Shown here in pieces: positions 1-10,985 of a DNA stretch of 64,000 bases (positions are counted from its first letter, which is position 1; the number at the start of each line of letters is the position of its first letter). The translations under genes and the position numbers were made by a program. Location of the stretch: contig CM044311.1 in assembly GCA_024291935.2 (NCBI GenBank), positions 19,491,001-19,555,000 of the forward strand, given 5' to 3'. Source of the stretch: Okapia johnstoni. Taxonomy: Eukaryota > Chordata > Mammalia > Artiodactyla > Giraffidae. Below the pieces are notes generated by a model. It had not been told where the DNA came from. It saw nothing but the letters and a program-made list of their open reading frames with translations, and did no database searches.

Positions 1-213
1 CATGAAGCTTTTCTAGAGAATGGACCATTGGTAGGCTGTCTCTTGGTCTCTCACCTGGGAGTAGACTCTCCAAAGTGGGAATTTATAACAATTTCATTTC
101 TGAGAAGTTGTTGTTTTTGGTCTCATAACTGAAGCTCTGAGAAAAACTCCATCTGCTGTTGAATCTCAAATCTTCAGCTGAAAATAATCTTCATACCACC
201 TATTGAGTTCGAA
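1..213. other. Non-coding flank
   Basis: I see no gene or recognisable repeat in this stretch before the first BovB tail at 214. Confidence 0.5.
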
Positions 214-838
214 GTCAGTTCAGTTCAGTTTAATCGCTCAGTCGTGTCTGACTCTTTGTGACCCCATGAACTGAAGCACACCAGGCTTCCCTGTCCATTC
301 TGGAGCTTTCTCAAACTCATGTTCATCAAGTCAGTGATGCCATACAACCATCTCATCCTCTGTCATTCTCTTCTCCTCCTGCCTTCAATCATTCCCACCA
401 TCAAGGTCTTTTCCAAAACGTCAGTTCTTTGCATCAAGTGGCCAAAGTATTGGAGATTCAGCTTCAGCATCAGTCCTTCCAATGAATATTTAGGACTGAT
501 TTCCTTTAGGATTGACTGGTTTGATCTCCTTGCAGTACAAGGGATCCTCGAGTCTTCTCCAACACTACAGTTCAAAAGCATCAATGTTTTTGCACTCAGC
601 TTTCTTTATAGACCAACTCTCACATCCATACATGACCACTGGAAAAACCATAGCTTTGACTAGATGAATCTTTGTCAGCAAAGTAATGTCTGTGCTTTTT
701 AATATGCTGTCTAGTTTTGCCATAGCTTTTCTCCCAAGGAGCAAGCGTCTTTTAATTTCATGGCTGCAGTCACCATCTGCAGTGATTCTGGAGCCCAAGA
801 AAATAAAATCTGTTACTGTTTCCATTGTTTCCCCAAGT
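214..838 (-). mobile_element. BovB LINE fragment 1 (3' part, antisense)
   Basis: The left edge is a short CAGTT repeat, the reverse complement of the AACTG-type 3' tail of BovB. It is followed by the antisense of the last ~200 codons of the BovB reverse-transcriptase polyprotein. On the minus strand 565-825 keeps the [17 protein letters not shown] block and the YGCESW block. Frameshifts and stops split the frame into pieces of 73-114 codons, and the 5' end is lost at about 838, just before the GETVETV region. This is a dead 5'-truncated copy; plus-strand frames here are shadows. Confidence 0.93.
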
Positions 839-854
839 GAGTTCCAAGTAGATC

Positions 855-1245
855 GCTACAGCTGCCATGACAAAATTCCACAGACTGGGTAACTTAAACA
901 GCAGAGAGTTATTTTCTCACAGTTCTGCAGGTTACAGGTTCAAAAACAAGGTGTCAGCATGGTTGGTTTCTTTAGAGGCCTTGTTCCCTGGTTTGCAGGT
1001 GGCATTTTCTCTGTGCGTGAACATCCCTGGTGCTTTGCAATGTGTTCTGATCTATTGCCTCATCTTATAAAGACACCAGACAGACAGAGTTAGGACCAAC
1101 ACTTATGGCCTCATTTTAAATTATTCACCTTTTTAAAGGTCTTATTTCCAAATAGAGTCACATTCTTAAGCACTATGGGGTTAGAACTTCAACATGTGAA
1201 TTTTGGGGTGACATATCTCAGCTCATAGCACATATTATTTACTTT
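855..1245 (+). repeat. Old mammalian interspersed repeat (family not assigned)
   Basis: The start (gctgccatgacaaaattcca, then a 'cacagactgggtaacttaaa' block and 'ttctcacagttctgcaggtt') and the end ('cttatttccaaatagagtca', 'ggggttagaacttcaacatg') match a widespread old mammalian repeat that I know by sequence but cannot name with certainty. It is much more diverged than the BovB on either side. Related material lies at 27105-27390. Confidence 0.5.
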
Positions 1246-1269
1246 AATTCTTTACTACCTACTGTCCCC

Positions 1270-1606
1270 CTTGGACTGCAGTGAGATCAAACCAGTCAAT
1301 CCTAAAGGAAATCAGTCCTGAACATTCATTGGAAGGACTGATGCTGAAGCTGAAGCTCCAATACTTTGGCTACTTGGTGGGAAAAACTGACTCAATGGAA
1401 AAGACCCTGATGCTGGGAAAGATTGAGGGCAGGGGGAGAAGAGGGTGACAGAGGATGAGACGGTTGGATGGCATCACTGACTTGTTCGACATGAGTCTGA
1501 GCAAGCTCTGAGAGTTGGTGATGGACAGGGAGGACTGGCATGCTGCAGTCTATGAGGTTGCAAAGGGTCAGACATGACTGCCTAACTGAACTGAACTAAA
1601 CTGTCC
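1270..1606 (+). mobile_element. BovB LINE fragment 2 (last ~340 bp)
   Basis: Sense copy of the extreme 3' end of BovB. It starts at the '[12 protein letters not shown]' codons and runs through the [10 protein letters not shown] and [11 protein letters not shown] blocks to a tail of aactgaactgaactaaactg. Several stops interrupt it. It lies only ~430 bp from fragment 1 in the opposite orientation, with an old repeat between, so the two are independent insertions. Confidence 0.92.
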
Positions 1607-2190
1607 CCCGACTATGACATGAGCTCTTAGATGCATAGAAATGCCTGACTTTATTGCTCTCAACACATAAAATTATTAGCAATCATATTTGGCTGTGGTT
1701 GGTGGAAAATAAACACTGTTGAACACCTAAATATATTGTTTAAATGAATAAATAGGTATTTCTCAATGTTGAGCAGAATGGTCTCCACTAGAATACGTAT
1801 AAGCATATTTTATATGCAGAGTCAATGATAAGACAGAAAAACTTTCTCAAACATTTGGAAAATTGTTCAGTGTCAAAAAATGAAAATACATGTATTTTAT
1901 TTTGAAGATATTACTCACAAAATTATCATATTTAAAATCTATAAAAGTCTAAGAACAGTCTTCAAGAAGAAGGAACATTCCTTAGGAACACAGCTAAATA
2001 AATTACATAGAAAAACAAAGTCATATACTTAGACAACTTTCTCATGACAGATATGTGAGATAAGGTGTTAAAATGACCAGAATGGAGCAAAAAGCTTTTA
2101 GATAGAATACACGCTGAAATGTGTGAGACTTAAATAGTGCTTTGAAGAAGTGAAGGAATGTTTAAAAACCAATTATAGAGTGTGTGTGTG
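1607..2190. other. No gene seen
   Basis: AT-rich single-copy-looking DNA; no frame over 60 codons and no recognised repeat. It ends in a short GT run (2181-2192) that is the tail of the next SINE. Confidence 0.45.
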
Positions 2191-2386
2191 TGCATTAGTC
2201 ACTCAGTCATGTCCAATTCTTTGTGACCCCATAGACTGTATAGCCAGCCAGCCTACTCTGTCCATGGAATTCTCCAAGCAAGAATACTGGACTGGATAGT
2301 CATTCTCTTCCCCAGGGGATATTCCCAACCCAAGGATTCAACCTGGGTCTCCTGCATTGCAGGCAGATTCTTTACTGTCTGATTAT
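2191..2386 (-). mobile_element. Bov-tA SINE
   Basis: Antisense tRNA-derived SINE. The BovB-related tail comes first (actcagtcatgtccaattct, then the 'gaccccatagactgta' block), the 'ccaagcaagaatactgga' block is central, and the tRNA-like head with the B-box complement (cctgcattgcaggcagattc) is last. The head is clipped at about 2386. Confidence 0.9.
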
Positions 2387-3742
2387 ACAGTAGTAAAATG
2401 CAAAATAGAAAAGTTAGGAATAACATAATGAAAGCTGGTAGGCTGAGGAATGAGCTGCAGAATTTTGTAGCTCATGGTTAATAAATAATTTGAATTAGAT
2501 CACCTATGGCCTTTCTAAAGGGAAATGGTGATGTGTGGTCAATGTGTAAACACTAGAGATCTTAAATTTAGAAATTAAGAAATTTCTTGAATTTGTTAAA
2601 TTTAAGAAAGCATGTGTTACTGTTTTCATGATGTACTAAGGATTGTACACCTAGATTGAAGTTGTTATAACATTAGATATATCATATATATCATACCACT
2701 AGAAAAATGCAAGTGAAGATTAGACCCTTTCTGCTATAAACTTTGGAAACTGGCTAAGTGGCTCTTTGTATTGCTATTTTTAGTGTGGAAGAAGCTAGTG
2801 ACAGGTAACGGTTTACAGCAATAAATATTGATATTTATCCCTGCATGGTGGTTTAGTAAAGTGGAAAGCAGTAGAAAACAGAACTTTGAATTAAAACAAA
2901 TCTAAATGAACAAAGAATTAAACTAAGGCAGAGAAGTAAATTTCGGAGTCATTAGGGCAGAAATGGTCTCCTCATCAAGAAAAGGAGAGAAGTAATAGCA
3001 AGTCATCTAACACCCAGGCTTGAAGAATAACCACAGGCAGTTCAAATTGTGTGATTTTCAAGAGAATATGCTATTACCCAAAAAAGGAGAATTAGAACAA
3101 GACTGTGTCTTGGCTGAAGTAACTTAAATAAGTTTCAGTGTGAAATAGGGTTAAATTTACTAGGGAGAAATGACTTCATGTTTTTTCACTGTCTGTGTTT
3201 TGGAGAAGTGATCAGTGGGATAGTAGTTTGTTTTCAGTTCTAGTGGTATCAAGATAATTAAGAGAAGACAATCTACATTCATATTGAGTGACGGTACTTT
3301 GTGATTATTATTTTATTATGGAATGCACAATTTTGAATTTTCCTCTCCATCTCTATCATTGCCATCGCTACCACCTCTGAAACTCTCATTTGGAACATTT
3401 TGAATTATGAATTGCCCTAGGAGATAATTTGAAGAACATTGAGAAAAACCCTGAACCTTAGATTCCAAGGTGCAGTTGGGGCATTTTCAATTCAGTACTT
3501 GTAATCCAGCCAATTTTGGCTGAGTTAGCATATAGAATAGCTTTACATATAGCAGAGGATATCCCTAGAAGGGACACCCTGGAGAAATATTGTTGAAGAG
3601 AGGTGAACATAAGGAGAAAAGGGAAAAAAAAGAAAACTTCAGCTACATCTTGATAAGTTATTTGATTCTTCAATCTCTCATCACCAAAATTGTAATAATA
3701 ATAATAGCAAAAATAAAACAATAGTGATACATTTAAAAAAAA
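2387..3742. other. No gene seen
   Basis: About 1.35 kb of AT-rich DNA without a recognised repeat. The 87-codon frame at 3458-3721 (minus) begins in a low-complexity Tyr-rich run and shows no known domain, so I do not call it a gene. Confidence 0.45.
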
Positions 3743-3937
3743 GCATGTTAGTCACTCAGTTGTGTCTGACTCTTTCTGATCCCATGGACTGTAGTCCACC
3801 CACCAGGCTCCTCTGTTCAGGAAATTCTCCAGGCAAGAATACTGGAGTGGGTAACCATTCCCTTCCTGACCCAAAGATTGAACGCAGGTCTTCTGCATTG
3901 CAGGCAGACTTTACTATCCGAACCACCAGGGAAGCCC
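3743..3937 (-). mobile_element. Bov-tA SINE, left arm of a head-to-head pair
   Basis: Antisense Bov-tA: tail (gttagtcactcagttgtgtc), body (ccaggcaagaatactggagt) and tRNA-like head ending in accaccagggaagccc at 3937. A sense copy starts about 2 bp further on, making a near-symmetric inverted pair. Confidence 0.92.
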
Positions 3938-3939
3938 AA

Positions 3940-4134
3940 GTAGTCACATGATAGTAAAGAATCTGCCTGCAATGCAGGAGACCTGGGTTTGATCCCTGAG
4001 TCAGGAAGAGCCCCTGGAGAAGGGAATAGCTACCCACTCCAGTATTCTTGCCTGGATAATTCCATACACAGAGGAGCCTGGAGGGCTACAGTACATGGGG
4101 TTGCAAAGAGTTGGCCATGACTGAGTGACTAACT
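3940..4134 (+). mobile_element. Bov-tA SINE, right arm of a head-to-head pair
   Basis: Sense Bov-tA: head (agtaaagaatctgcctgcaa), B-box region (gacctgggtttgatccctga), body (actccagtattcttgcctgg) and BovB-like tail (actgagtgactaac). The first ~15 bases of the usual head (gcttccctggtggctcag) are missing or degraded at the junction with the left arm. Confidence 0.92.
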
Positions 4135-5586
4135 GATTCCTAAAACTGCTTCTAAAAATAAACCCAGACAGGTCATACCATTTTATATTTGTATTTCTGT
4201 GAGGGAGAGCACAATACTGTGCTTTAGTAGTATTTTTATCTTTACAAGGGGCTATGCAAAACAGAGCATCTCTTTGGTTAGAAAGTTTTCCTCCAGAATC
4301 TCACAAGTTTGCAGGTTGATGAGTTTTCACACATCAGAACAACAAATTCAACTCTGGTGAAGAGGAAAAGCAACTTCTGGCAGGACTTTGATCTTTCTCA
4401 CTAATTTGCCAGTTTCTCCTCTCTTTTGGATCTTGGAACCAAACTCTTGTATTTTTTTCTATTTTCATCTGCTACTGTGAGAAATTCAGGTGAAAAGCAA
4501 AACCGAAATCCCAAGACACACTGGGAATTCATTCTTTTCTGTTTCCTTTTGGCCATAAAATTTCCCCTCTCACTTTCAGGAATGAACAATTTTGGGAAGC
4601 AATCTTTTACAGTTTTAATAGCTTGTGGCATTTGCAGTCTCTAAAGTAAGATTTTCTTTTTACCTTTCTCCTGAATTTTTTTTTTTCTGAACTAGATACC
4701 TATGTGTCTATCCTATGTCAAATCATCAACGCAAAGTAAAACATCAGAGATATTTCCAAGTTGTTCATTCACAAACAAACAACCTACCTATTTCTTAAAA
4801 TATTTCTTCAACTTGCCTACACATATAGGTAACCAGAAACCACACATGAGTTTTCTTTCATACAGTGCTTAGAAGATAGAATATTGCTTTACTCATTTAG
4901 AAAATAATTCTGTAAGGAAGACATTTGGAGTGGATACAGCTAATTTTCTCCTCAATTCACAGTGTGCAATATCATCATGAGAAAGTATTTTCTGTAAACT
5001 GAGTTATTTAAGTAATTTGGTTGCGACCATAAGGACATGGACAGATATACAAAGGTATTTGAAGTCTTCAGGAAGAGCAGTACTGCTTCTAGAACTTGTA
5101 CTCAGATTTTATTCTTTTGTAAAGGTACACTGTTTCAACTATGCTTCTGTTGTGATTTCAAGTGATAGAGAAGGCTTAATTTTTTTTTTCTCAGTTAAAG
5201 TAATATGTGGGGAAGTTAATCTGAGGACAAATACACAAGTTTTTTTTTTTTTAATGTTTCTTAATAAGTTATTTGGATAAACTTGACTAAATTCACTGCC
5301 TTACTTGAAAGGAATTGTATTTAATAGTGACTGAAATGAACTGTCTGATTATATTTAACATTGTGACTCTGTTATTCTAGAAACAGCATTCTTGTGGTGA
5401 CTCTTTTAGACCTGGATTATGTATTTGGTAGTAGATCTCTCTAAAGACAGTATTTTTGGTTATGAAGAGATAATAATTAGAGATTAAGCTGAAGTTGGGT
5501 AGTTCGTACCTTGAAACAATGTTACATAAGTCGTTATTTTAACTACTTATGTGTTATACAACTTTTCTAATAGAGAAAGTATAAAG
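4135..5586. other. No gene seen
   Basis: Single-copy-looking AT-rich DNA with several T runs (near 4677, 5179 and 5240). Frames of 72-87 codons here overlap on both strands and have no recognisable motif. Confidence 0.45.
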
Positions 5587-5626
<40 letters not shown>

Positions 5627-5632
5627 TATATG
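5587..5632. repeat. (TA)n(CA)n microsatellite
   Basis: About nine TA units followed by about ten CA units, directly abutting the 3' (tail) side of the antisense Bov-tA at 5633. It probably grew from the SINE tail or its insertion site. Confidence 0.9.
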
Positions 5633-5848
5633 CATGTGTGTGTTCAGTTGTGTCTGACAGTTTTGGGACTCCATAGACTATAGTCCGCCAGTCTCCTCTG
5701 TCCATAGGATTATCCAGGCAAGAATATTTGAGTGCGTTGCCATTTTCTTCTCCAGGGCCTCTTCCAGACCCAGGGATTGAAACCATGGCCCCTGCTACAT
5801 CTCCTGCATTGAAGGTGGATTCTTTACTGCTGAGCCATAGGGAAAGCT

Positions 5849-5850
<2 letters not shown>
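5633..5850 (-). mobile_element. Bov-tA SINE between two microsatellites
   Basis: Antisense Bov-tA with tail (gttcagttgtgtctgacagt), body (tatccaggcaagaatatttg) and head (ctgctgagccatagggaaag). It is more diverged than most copies in the window. A (TA)n(CA)n tract lies at its tail and a (GT)n tract at its head. Confidence 0.88.

Positions 5851-5896
<46 letters not shown>
5851..5896. repeat. (GT)n microsatellite, ~23 units
   Basis: Uninterrupted GT run of about 46 bases immediately beyond the tRNA-like end of the Bov-tA at 5633-5850. Confidence 0.93.
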
Positions 5897-5900
<4 letters not shown>

Positions 5901-6659
5901 TTATATGAAAAATAGTAGGGTTTGAATATAAGTAATATACACACATATAAATATACTTAATATAATGAGATTTGAACAGATAGATAGCTGTAAATATTTG
6001 TATTTCTGTTTATACATTTATGTTTAAATCTAACTACTTTATATTTTATGTGACAGCCTAGTCTTCTTAATTATAAGAAGCTAATATTTACATAAATTTA
6101 AAATATCTAGGACTTAGTTTTCTGAAAATTTTAACCAGTCTTTTTTTTATAGCACATAGAAGTTCACTGATGGATAGTAAGAAATTTAAATAATGGTGCA
6201 AAAATGTCAGGTAAATGCTAAAAAGAAGATGCTGATTTAGAATAAATTTCTTTTAAGTGCAAAAGACCAGCCAAGAGGAAGGGAAATCTGAGTCATTAAT
6301 ATACAGAGGAAATGAGAAATATGGAAAACTCTAGTTTTTCATGAGATAATAAAATAACATAAGCAAAAATTCTTATAATTTGAAAATAGGAATTCCTTGT
6401 ATTAAAATCTGAAGAGTGCTTTAGTGTGGTTCCTAAAAAGAGAGCTAAATAGCAATTTGCTAGTGTTGGCCTTAGAGATGAACACAGGTAAGTTTTCTTA
6501 AAACCTGGAGGCCACTTTTGGTTTTTAAGTGAAGGATTTCTAGGATGAGCAAGGTGGCATATTTTTGCCTCAATTATAAGCCTGTTAGTTGTATGTTACT
6601 AGTCTTTTCATTTTGGTCACAACAAATAACACATTGACTTAATATTTCCTTTCTCCTTC
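5897..6659. other. No gene seen
   Basis: AT-rich DNA without frames over 60 codons; no recognised repeat. Confidence 0.4.
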
Positions 6660-7235
6660 CACTCTTGTACCCTAAGTGTACTATTTATATGGCAGCAAAA
6701 TTATCTTTAAAAATGCAATTTTTATTATATCCTTATTTTATTTAAAATAGTCTTACAGTGTTTTAGTTAATGTAGAATAATAAACTTGAAGTTCTTTACC
6801 ATGGCTTATCACTGGTCCCTTCCTAGACTCAACTCACACCTTGTTCTCAAATACTTATTCTTCAATATTCATCAATATCCCTAGTAGTGTTCCTCTCTTC
6901 CTAGATTAGTTCACATTTGTTCCTGTCTCAGGGCTCAGTCACTAGCTGTTTTATCAGCTGGAATATTTTCCTGACAATCTCCTTCTTTGCATGAAGCTTT
7001 GAGATGTCACATTTTTGATAGGCCCTGGACATAGTCATTCTTTACAAAAATTAATTGATTTTACTTTGTAGCACTTTCCACTATATTCCAAACTAGATTG
7101 CTTATTTCTCTATATGAAAAACACAGTGCTAAGGGAAGAAGGTGTCTTACCTGTTGTGATTGAGTTATTTAATCTTAGAGCCTAGAGAATTTCTGGCACA
7201 ATTTCTGACCCTATATTTTGTGAATGAATGGTTAC
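6660..7235 (+). mobile_element. L2 LINE relic, 3' end
   Basis: Old, diverged sense L2. The order of landmarks fits the L2 3' end: 'ttctttaccatggcttatca' (L2: ccttaccatggcctac), 'tcctgtctcagggctcagtc' (L2: cctgcctcagggc), 'ctccttctttgcatgaagct', and a terminal gtgaatgaatgg that matches the TGAA-rich 3' terminus. No coding potential remains. Confidence 0.6.
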
Positions 7236-7383
7236 GAGCAAAACATATGCTCAAAAGTTATTTGGTAAAAAGAACTTAAAAATACACCTAGGACTTTCTA
7301 GCTTCCATTTTACTTGAGAAATCAATCATCTTATAACTTGGCTTTCCAATTCTGAATCAATCAGTCAGTCATTTGCCTTTGAG

Positions 7384-7562
7384 ATACCCATGGCTCAAAT
7401 AATAAAGAATCTGCCTGCAATTCAGGAGACCTGGGTTTGATCCCTGGGTCAGGGAGATTCCCTGGAGAAGGGCATGGCAACCCACACCAGTACTCTTGCT
7501 TGGAGAATCCCCATGGACAGAGGAGCCTGGTGGGCTACAGTCGATGGGGTCACAAAGAGTTG
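7384..7562 (+). mobile_element. Bov-tA SINE
   Basis: Sense copy: aataaagaatctgcctgcaa at the head, the 'ggtttgatccctgggtcagg' B-box region, 'acaccagtactcttgcttgg', then gatggggtcacaaagagttg. The terminal gactgagcgactaac part of the tail is missing, so the copy is 3'-truncated or eroded. Confidence 0.9.
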
Positions 7563-8228
7563 GTAATTCTGACAGCCAACTTGTATTTTTAATAGCACTT
7601 AAGTGCCAGGCTAGGAATATCAGGGGGTGAACTAGCCAAGACTGGTGGAATCACCATCTTAGGGAGCTTATAGTCTCATAAGAGAGGAACTGGAATATAT
7701 GCAAACAAAGAACATAATGACATCAGTAAAAAGGGGGCCTTTATGTTTTAATTTTCCTATAAATCATTGCAAGTTGGAAAACAGAATAGTGAGAATGATG
7801 AGTTATACTTTAGAAAGATGACACTAACACTCATCTGGATTGTTTTGCTATTGTGCTGCCATAGTGAATATTTGTCTCTTCATCAAAAAAATGTGAGAAT
7901 TTGATGACTTGAGAATAACGTTAGATGAGCTTTGATTTTCAAAACTTTATTATTATACCTGACTCCTGAATATGTCCTGGCTGCCACTGTAATCTAATGA
8001 GTTTAATCTTCACAACTTTTCCATTTTGTCTGTCTTGCTTTAATTATAACAGAGTTTAAAAAAATCTACATATTAATACTGAGACAATTTTAAAATAAAA
8101 GTCCAATTGGAAAGTAATAACCAGAGTAGCTGTGAAAACACAAAATAGCCGATATTTTTTAATTTCAATTTTAATTGGCTGAATTCTATGTCTGCATCTG
8201 TTACATTTTCACTCAGAAAATGAAGTGG
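7563..8228. other. No gene seen
   Basis: AT-rich single-copy-looking DNA between two SINEs; no frame and no recognised repeat. Confidence 0.4.
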
Positions 8229-8375
8229 AGGGAATTCCTTGGCAGTTCAGTGGTTAAGACTCCATGCTTCCACTGCAGGGGGCACATATTCAATCCTGGT
8301 CAGTGAACCAAGATCCCATACACCATATGGCACGCCCACAAAAATAAATAAATACAAATAAGATAAATAAAAAGA
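8229..8375 (+). mobile_element. CHR-2 type tRNA-Glu SINE
   Basis: Sense copy of the cetartiodactyl CHR-2 SINE: ggaattccttggcagttcag, then 'tggttaagactccatgcttc', 'cactgcagggggcacatatt', 'ccaagatcccatacacc', ending in an A-rich tail of AAATA units up to about 8375. It is older than the Bov-tA family. Confidence 0.88.
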
Positions 8376-8776
8376 AAATTAAGTGGAGGATTATGACAAC
8401 TCAAATAAGAGAAATTTTACAATCATCTGAAGAATTGTTACTTCTTTAAAATGGATTTTTCAATGACAAATGTCATTTATTTTTAACCACCTTAAGTCTA
8501 ATATTTTAAATATTTAATATTAAGCCTTGAATTAAGTCAATCATTTCCCTTATTTACTTATTTAAACAATAAATTACCTTCTTCAACAAAGCTTAACTCT
8601 GTCAGAGAATGAAGTTGTGCTTCTCTGGTTAAAACAGACAATGCCACACAGTATTCTGTACTTGAAAGTTGTTAAGAATAAGTGTTCTTAACACACAATA
8701 CAAAGACAGTCTTGTGAGTCGATGGGTATGCTAGCTTATTATGGTAATCATTTCATAATATAGGTATATATCATAT
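8376..8776. other. No gene seen
   Basis: AT-rich DNA up to the target-site duplication of the next BovB (tatcacatt at 8777-8785). Confidence 0.4.
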
Positions 8777-8785
8777 TATCACATT

Positions 8786-9801
8786 CAGTTCAGTTCAGTT
8801 CAGTCGCTCAGTCGTGTCCGACTCTTTGCGACCCCATGAACTGCAGCACACCAGGCCTCCCTGTCCATCACCAACTCCCAGAGTCTACCCAAACCCATGT
8901 CCATCGAGTTGGTGATGCCATCCAACCATCTCATCCTCTGTTGTCCCCTTCTCCTCCCACCTCCAATCCTACCCAGCATTAGGGTCTTTTCCAATGAGTC
9001 AACCCTTCCCATGAGGTGGCCAAAGTATTGGAGTTTCAGCTTCAACATCAGACCTTCCAATGAACACCCAGGATTGATCTCCTTTAGGATGGATTGATCG
9101 GATCTCCTTGCAGTCCAAGGGACTCTCAAGAGTCTTCTCCAACACCACAATTCAAAAGCATCAATTCTTCGGCAGTCAGCCTTCTTCACCGTCCAACTCT
9201 CACATCCATACATGACCACTGGAAAAACCATAGCCTTGACTAGACGGACTTTTGTTGGCAAAGTAATGTCTCTGCTTTTAAATATGCTATCTAAGTTGGC
9301 CATAACCTTCCTTCCAAGGAGTAAGCGTCTTTTAATTTCATGGCTGCAGTCACCATCAGCAGTGATTCTGGAGCCCAAAAAAACAAAGTCTGACACTGTT
9401 TCCACTGTTTCCCCATCTATCTCCCATGAAGTGATGGGACCAGATGCCATGATCTTAGTTTTCTGAATGTTGAGCTTTAAGCCAACTTTTTCACTCTCCT
9501 CTTTCACTTTCATCAAGAGGCTCTTTAGTTCTTCTTCACTTTCTGCCATAAGGGTGGTGTCATCTGTATATCTGAGGTTATTGATATTTCTCCTGGCAAT
9601 CTTGATTCCAGCTTGTGTTTCTTCCAGCCCAGCGTTTCTCATGATGTACTCTGCATATAAGTTAAATAAGCAGGGTGACAATATACAGCCTTGGCGTACT
9701 CTCTTTCCTATTTGGAAGCAGTCTGTTGTTCCATGTCCACTTCTAACTGTTGCTTCCTGATCTGCATACAGGTTTCTCAAGAGACAGGTCAGGTGGTCTG
9801 G
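8786..9801 (-). mobile_element. BovB LINE 3 (5'-truncated, best preserved)
   Basis: A 1016-bp antisense BovB with three clean CAGTT units at its 3' end (8786-8800). It is flanked by a perfect 9-bp direct repeat, tatcacatt (8777-8785 and 9802-9810), which I read as its target-site duplication. The 5' end stops in the RT domain at the '[13 protein letters not shown]' codons. The RT-derived frame is open throughout, unlike every other BovB in the window, so this is probably the youngest LINE here. It lacks the endonuclease and N-terminal RT and could not move by itself. Confidence 0.96.
8800..9801 (-). pseudogene. BovB reverse-transcriptase C-terminal relic, ~330 open codons
   Basis: Uninterrupted minus-strand frame (the technical start codon at 9807 lies in flanking DNA). 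Order of blocks: [32 protein letters not shown] (RT palm); [14 protein letters not shown] at 9559-9570, where the catalytic YADD box reads [56 protein letters not shown]; and a basic C-terminus with RMRWLDGI and AKSRTRLSD. It codes for a fragment of the RNA-directed DNA polymerase that copies BovB and Bov-tA RNA. No promoter or start of its own is visible, so it is a relic and not a host gene. Confidence 0.88.
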
Positions 9802-9810
9802 TATCACATT

Positions 9811-10422
9811 AGACTTCTACAATGTTACATGTTAATTATGTTTCAATAAAGCTGAGTTAAAACACACCCACACACATAGCAAAAGCAACCATTGGGATGA
9901 AGGGCAGGAAGTTGGTGTACTTCCTGTTGGGAAGTACATGTTGGGGTCATGTGTACTTCCCTCCCCTGCTGGCTGATCCTAGGCAGAAATAGAGAGGTGG
10001 ATTCTCAAAGCTCAGTTTGAAGATAATTAAGATAAAACTTCTTTCTATCTGTGATTTTTGAGGACGAAAATCAGAAGCTGTTTGGCAAATTCGATTTTAA
10101 TGAAGGGATTTGTTACAGCATGCGTTGTGAGTAAACAGCTAACAATTAGGGCTGTTGTGATTGTGGACTTTTCAGGATGACTGAGAATGGAAAATCAAAG
10201 GCGAACTATAGATAATGTTGGCGTCAAGAACTGTGTTAAATTTCCACTTAAAGTGCAGATTTGGTGACTTTATCAGGAGCAGGTAACAAGTTAGAAAATA
10301 AAAAAATAATAAATCTTTTATTTGAGGGTATATTCCTTAGGGTAGGATCCAGATTCATTCAGAATCTTCCTCATATTAATAGAAGATCTTCATGGTTAAA
10401 CACAAACACAAATGCAGTAAGT
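9811..10422. other. No gene seen
   Basis: Single-copy-looking DNA. A short imperfect repeat of gtacttcc units lies at about 9918-9960. The 125-codon frame at 10261-10638 runs into the next SINE and half of it is SINE-encoded, so it is not a gene. Confidence 0.4.
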
Positions 10423-10656
10423 GCATGCATGCATGCTAAGTCACTTCAGTTGTGCCCAACTCTTTGCAACCCCATAGACTGCAGTCCACCAGAGTCCTCT
10501 GTCCATTGGATTTTTCAGGCAAGAATACTGAAGTGGGTTGCCATGCCCTCCTCCAGAGGATCTTCCAGATCCAGGGATCCAACCCAAACCTGTGTCTCTT
10601 ATGTCTCCTACATTGGCAAGCAGGTTCTTTACCACTAATGCCACCTGGGAAGCCCC
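10423..10656 (-). mobile_element. Bov-tA SINE
   Basis: Antisense copy with a (GCAT)n-like tail (gcatgcatgcatgc at 10424-10437), 'aagtcacttcagttgtgccc', 'aggcaagaatactgaagtgg' and a complete tRNA-like head ending tgccacctgggaagcccc. It accounts for frames of 69-78 codons on both strands here. Confidence 0.93.
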
Positions 10657-10985
10657 AGTAAGACCATGACACAAGTGTAATTAAATAACATTCAAATGTT
10701 AGACAGCTGTATTTGAATTAAAACAAATGTGATTGCTGGCACTATGGCATGGGGGACAGGATATTTAACCAGTTTCATTTGTGGCCCTCAAATTTTTTAA
10801 AGTTCCTAAATAATGAATTTGCCTTTCCATGACTTCTTTGTTTTTCCTTTTGTGGAGGGAAAAGTGATTTCCAGTATAATATATAGATATCACACATATA
10901 TTGCCTGTTATGTGTCATGCAATTGCTGGACAGTACAATATTGATGTCACTCACAAGAACCAAGTTGTCCTTAGCCGTGTATATG
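10657..10985. other. No gene seen
   Basis: Spacer between two antisense Bov-tA copies; the 62-codon minus frame here has no recognisable motif. Confidence 0.4.

Noticed and set aside
3940..4134. tRNA gene at Bov-tA heads (A/B-box-like motifs)
   Set aside because: The tRNA-like part is a SINE head followed by a BovB-derived body; no cloverleaf with acceptor stem is preserved. The same applies to the other Bov-tA and CHR copies.
5587..5896. Regular repeats as a CRISPR-like array
   Set aside because: Simple dinucleotide tracts around a SINE; no repeat-spacer structure, and the genome is eukaryotic.
8800..9807. 335-codon frame as a host protein-coding gene
   Set aside because: It is the C-terminal part of the BovB reverse transcriptase; its technical start codon lies in the flanking duplication and no promoter or exon structure is visible.
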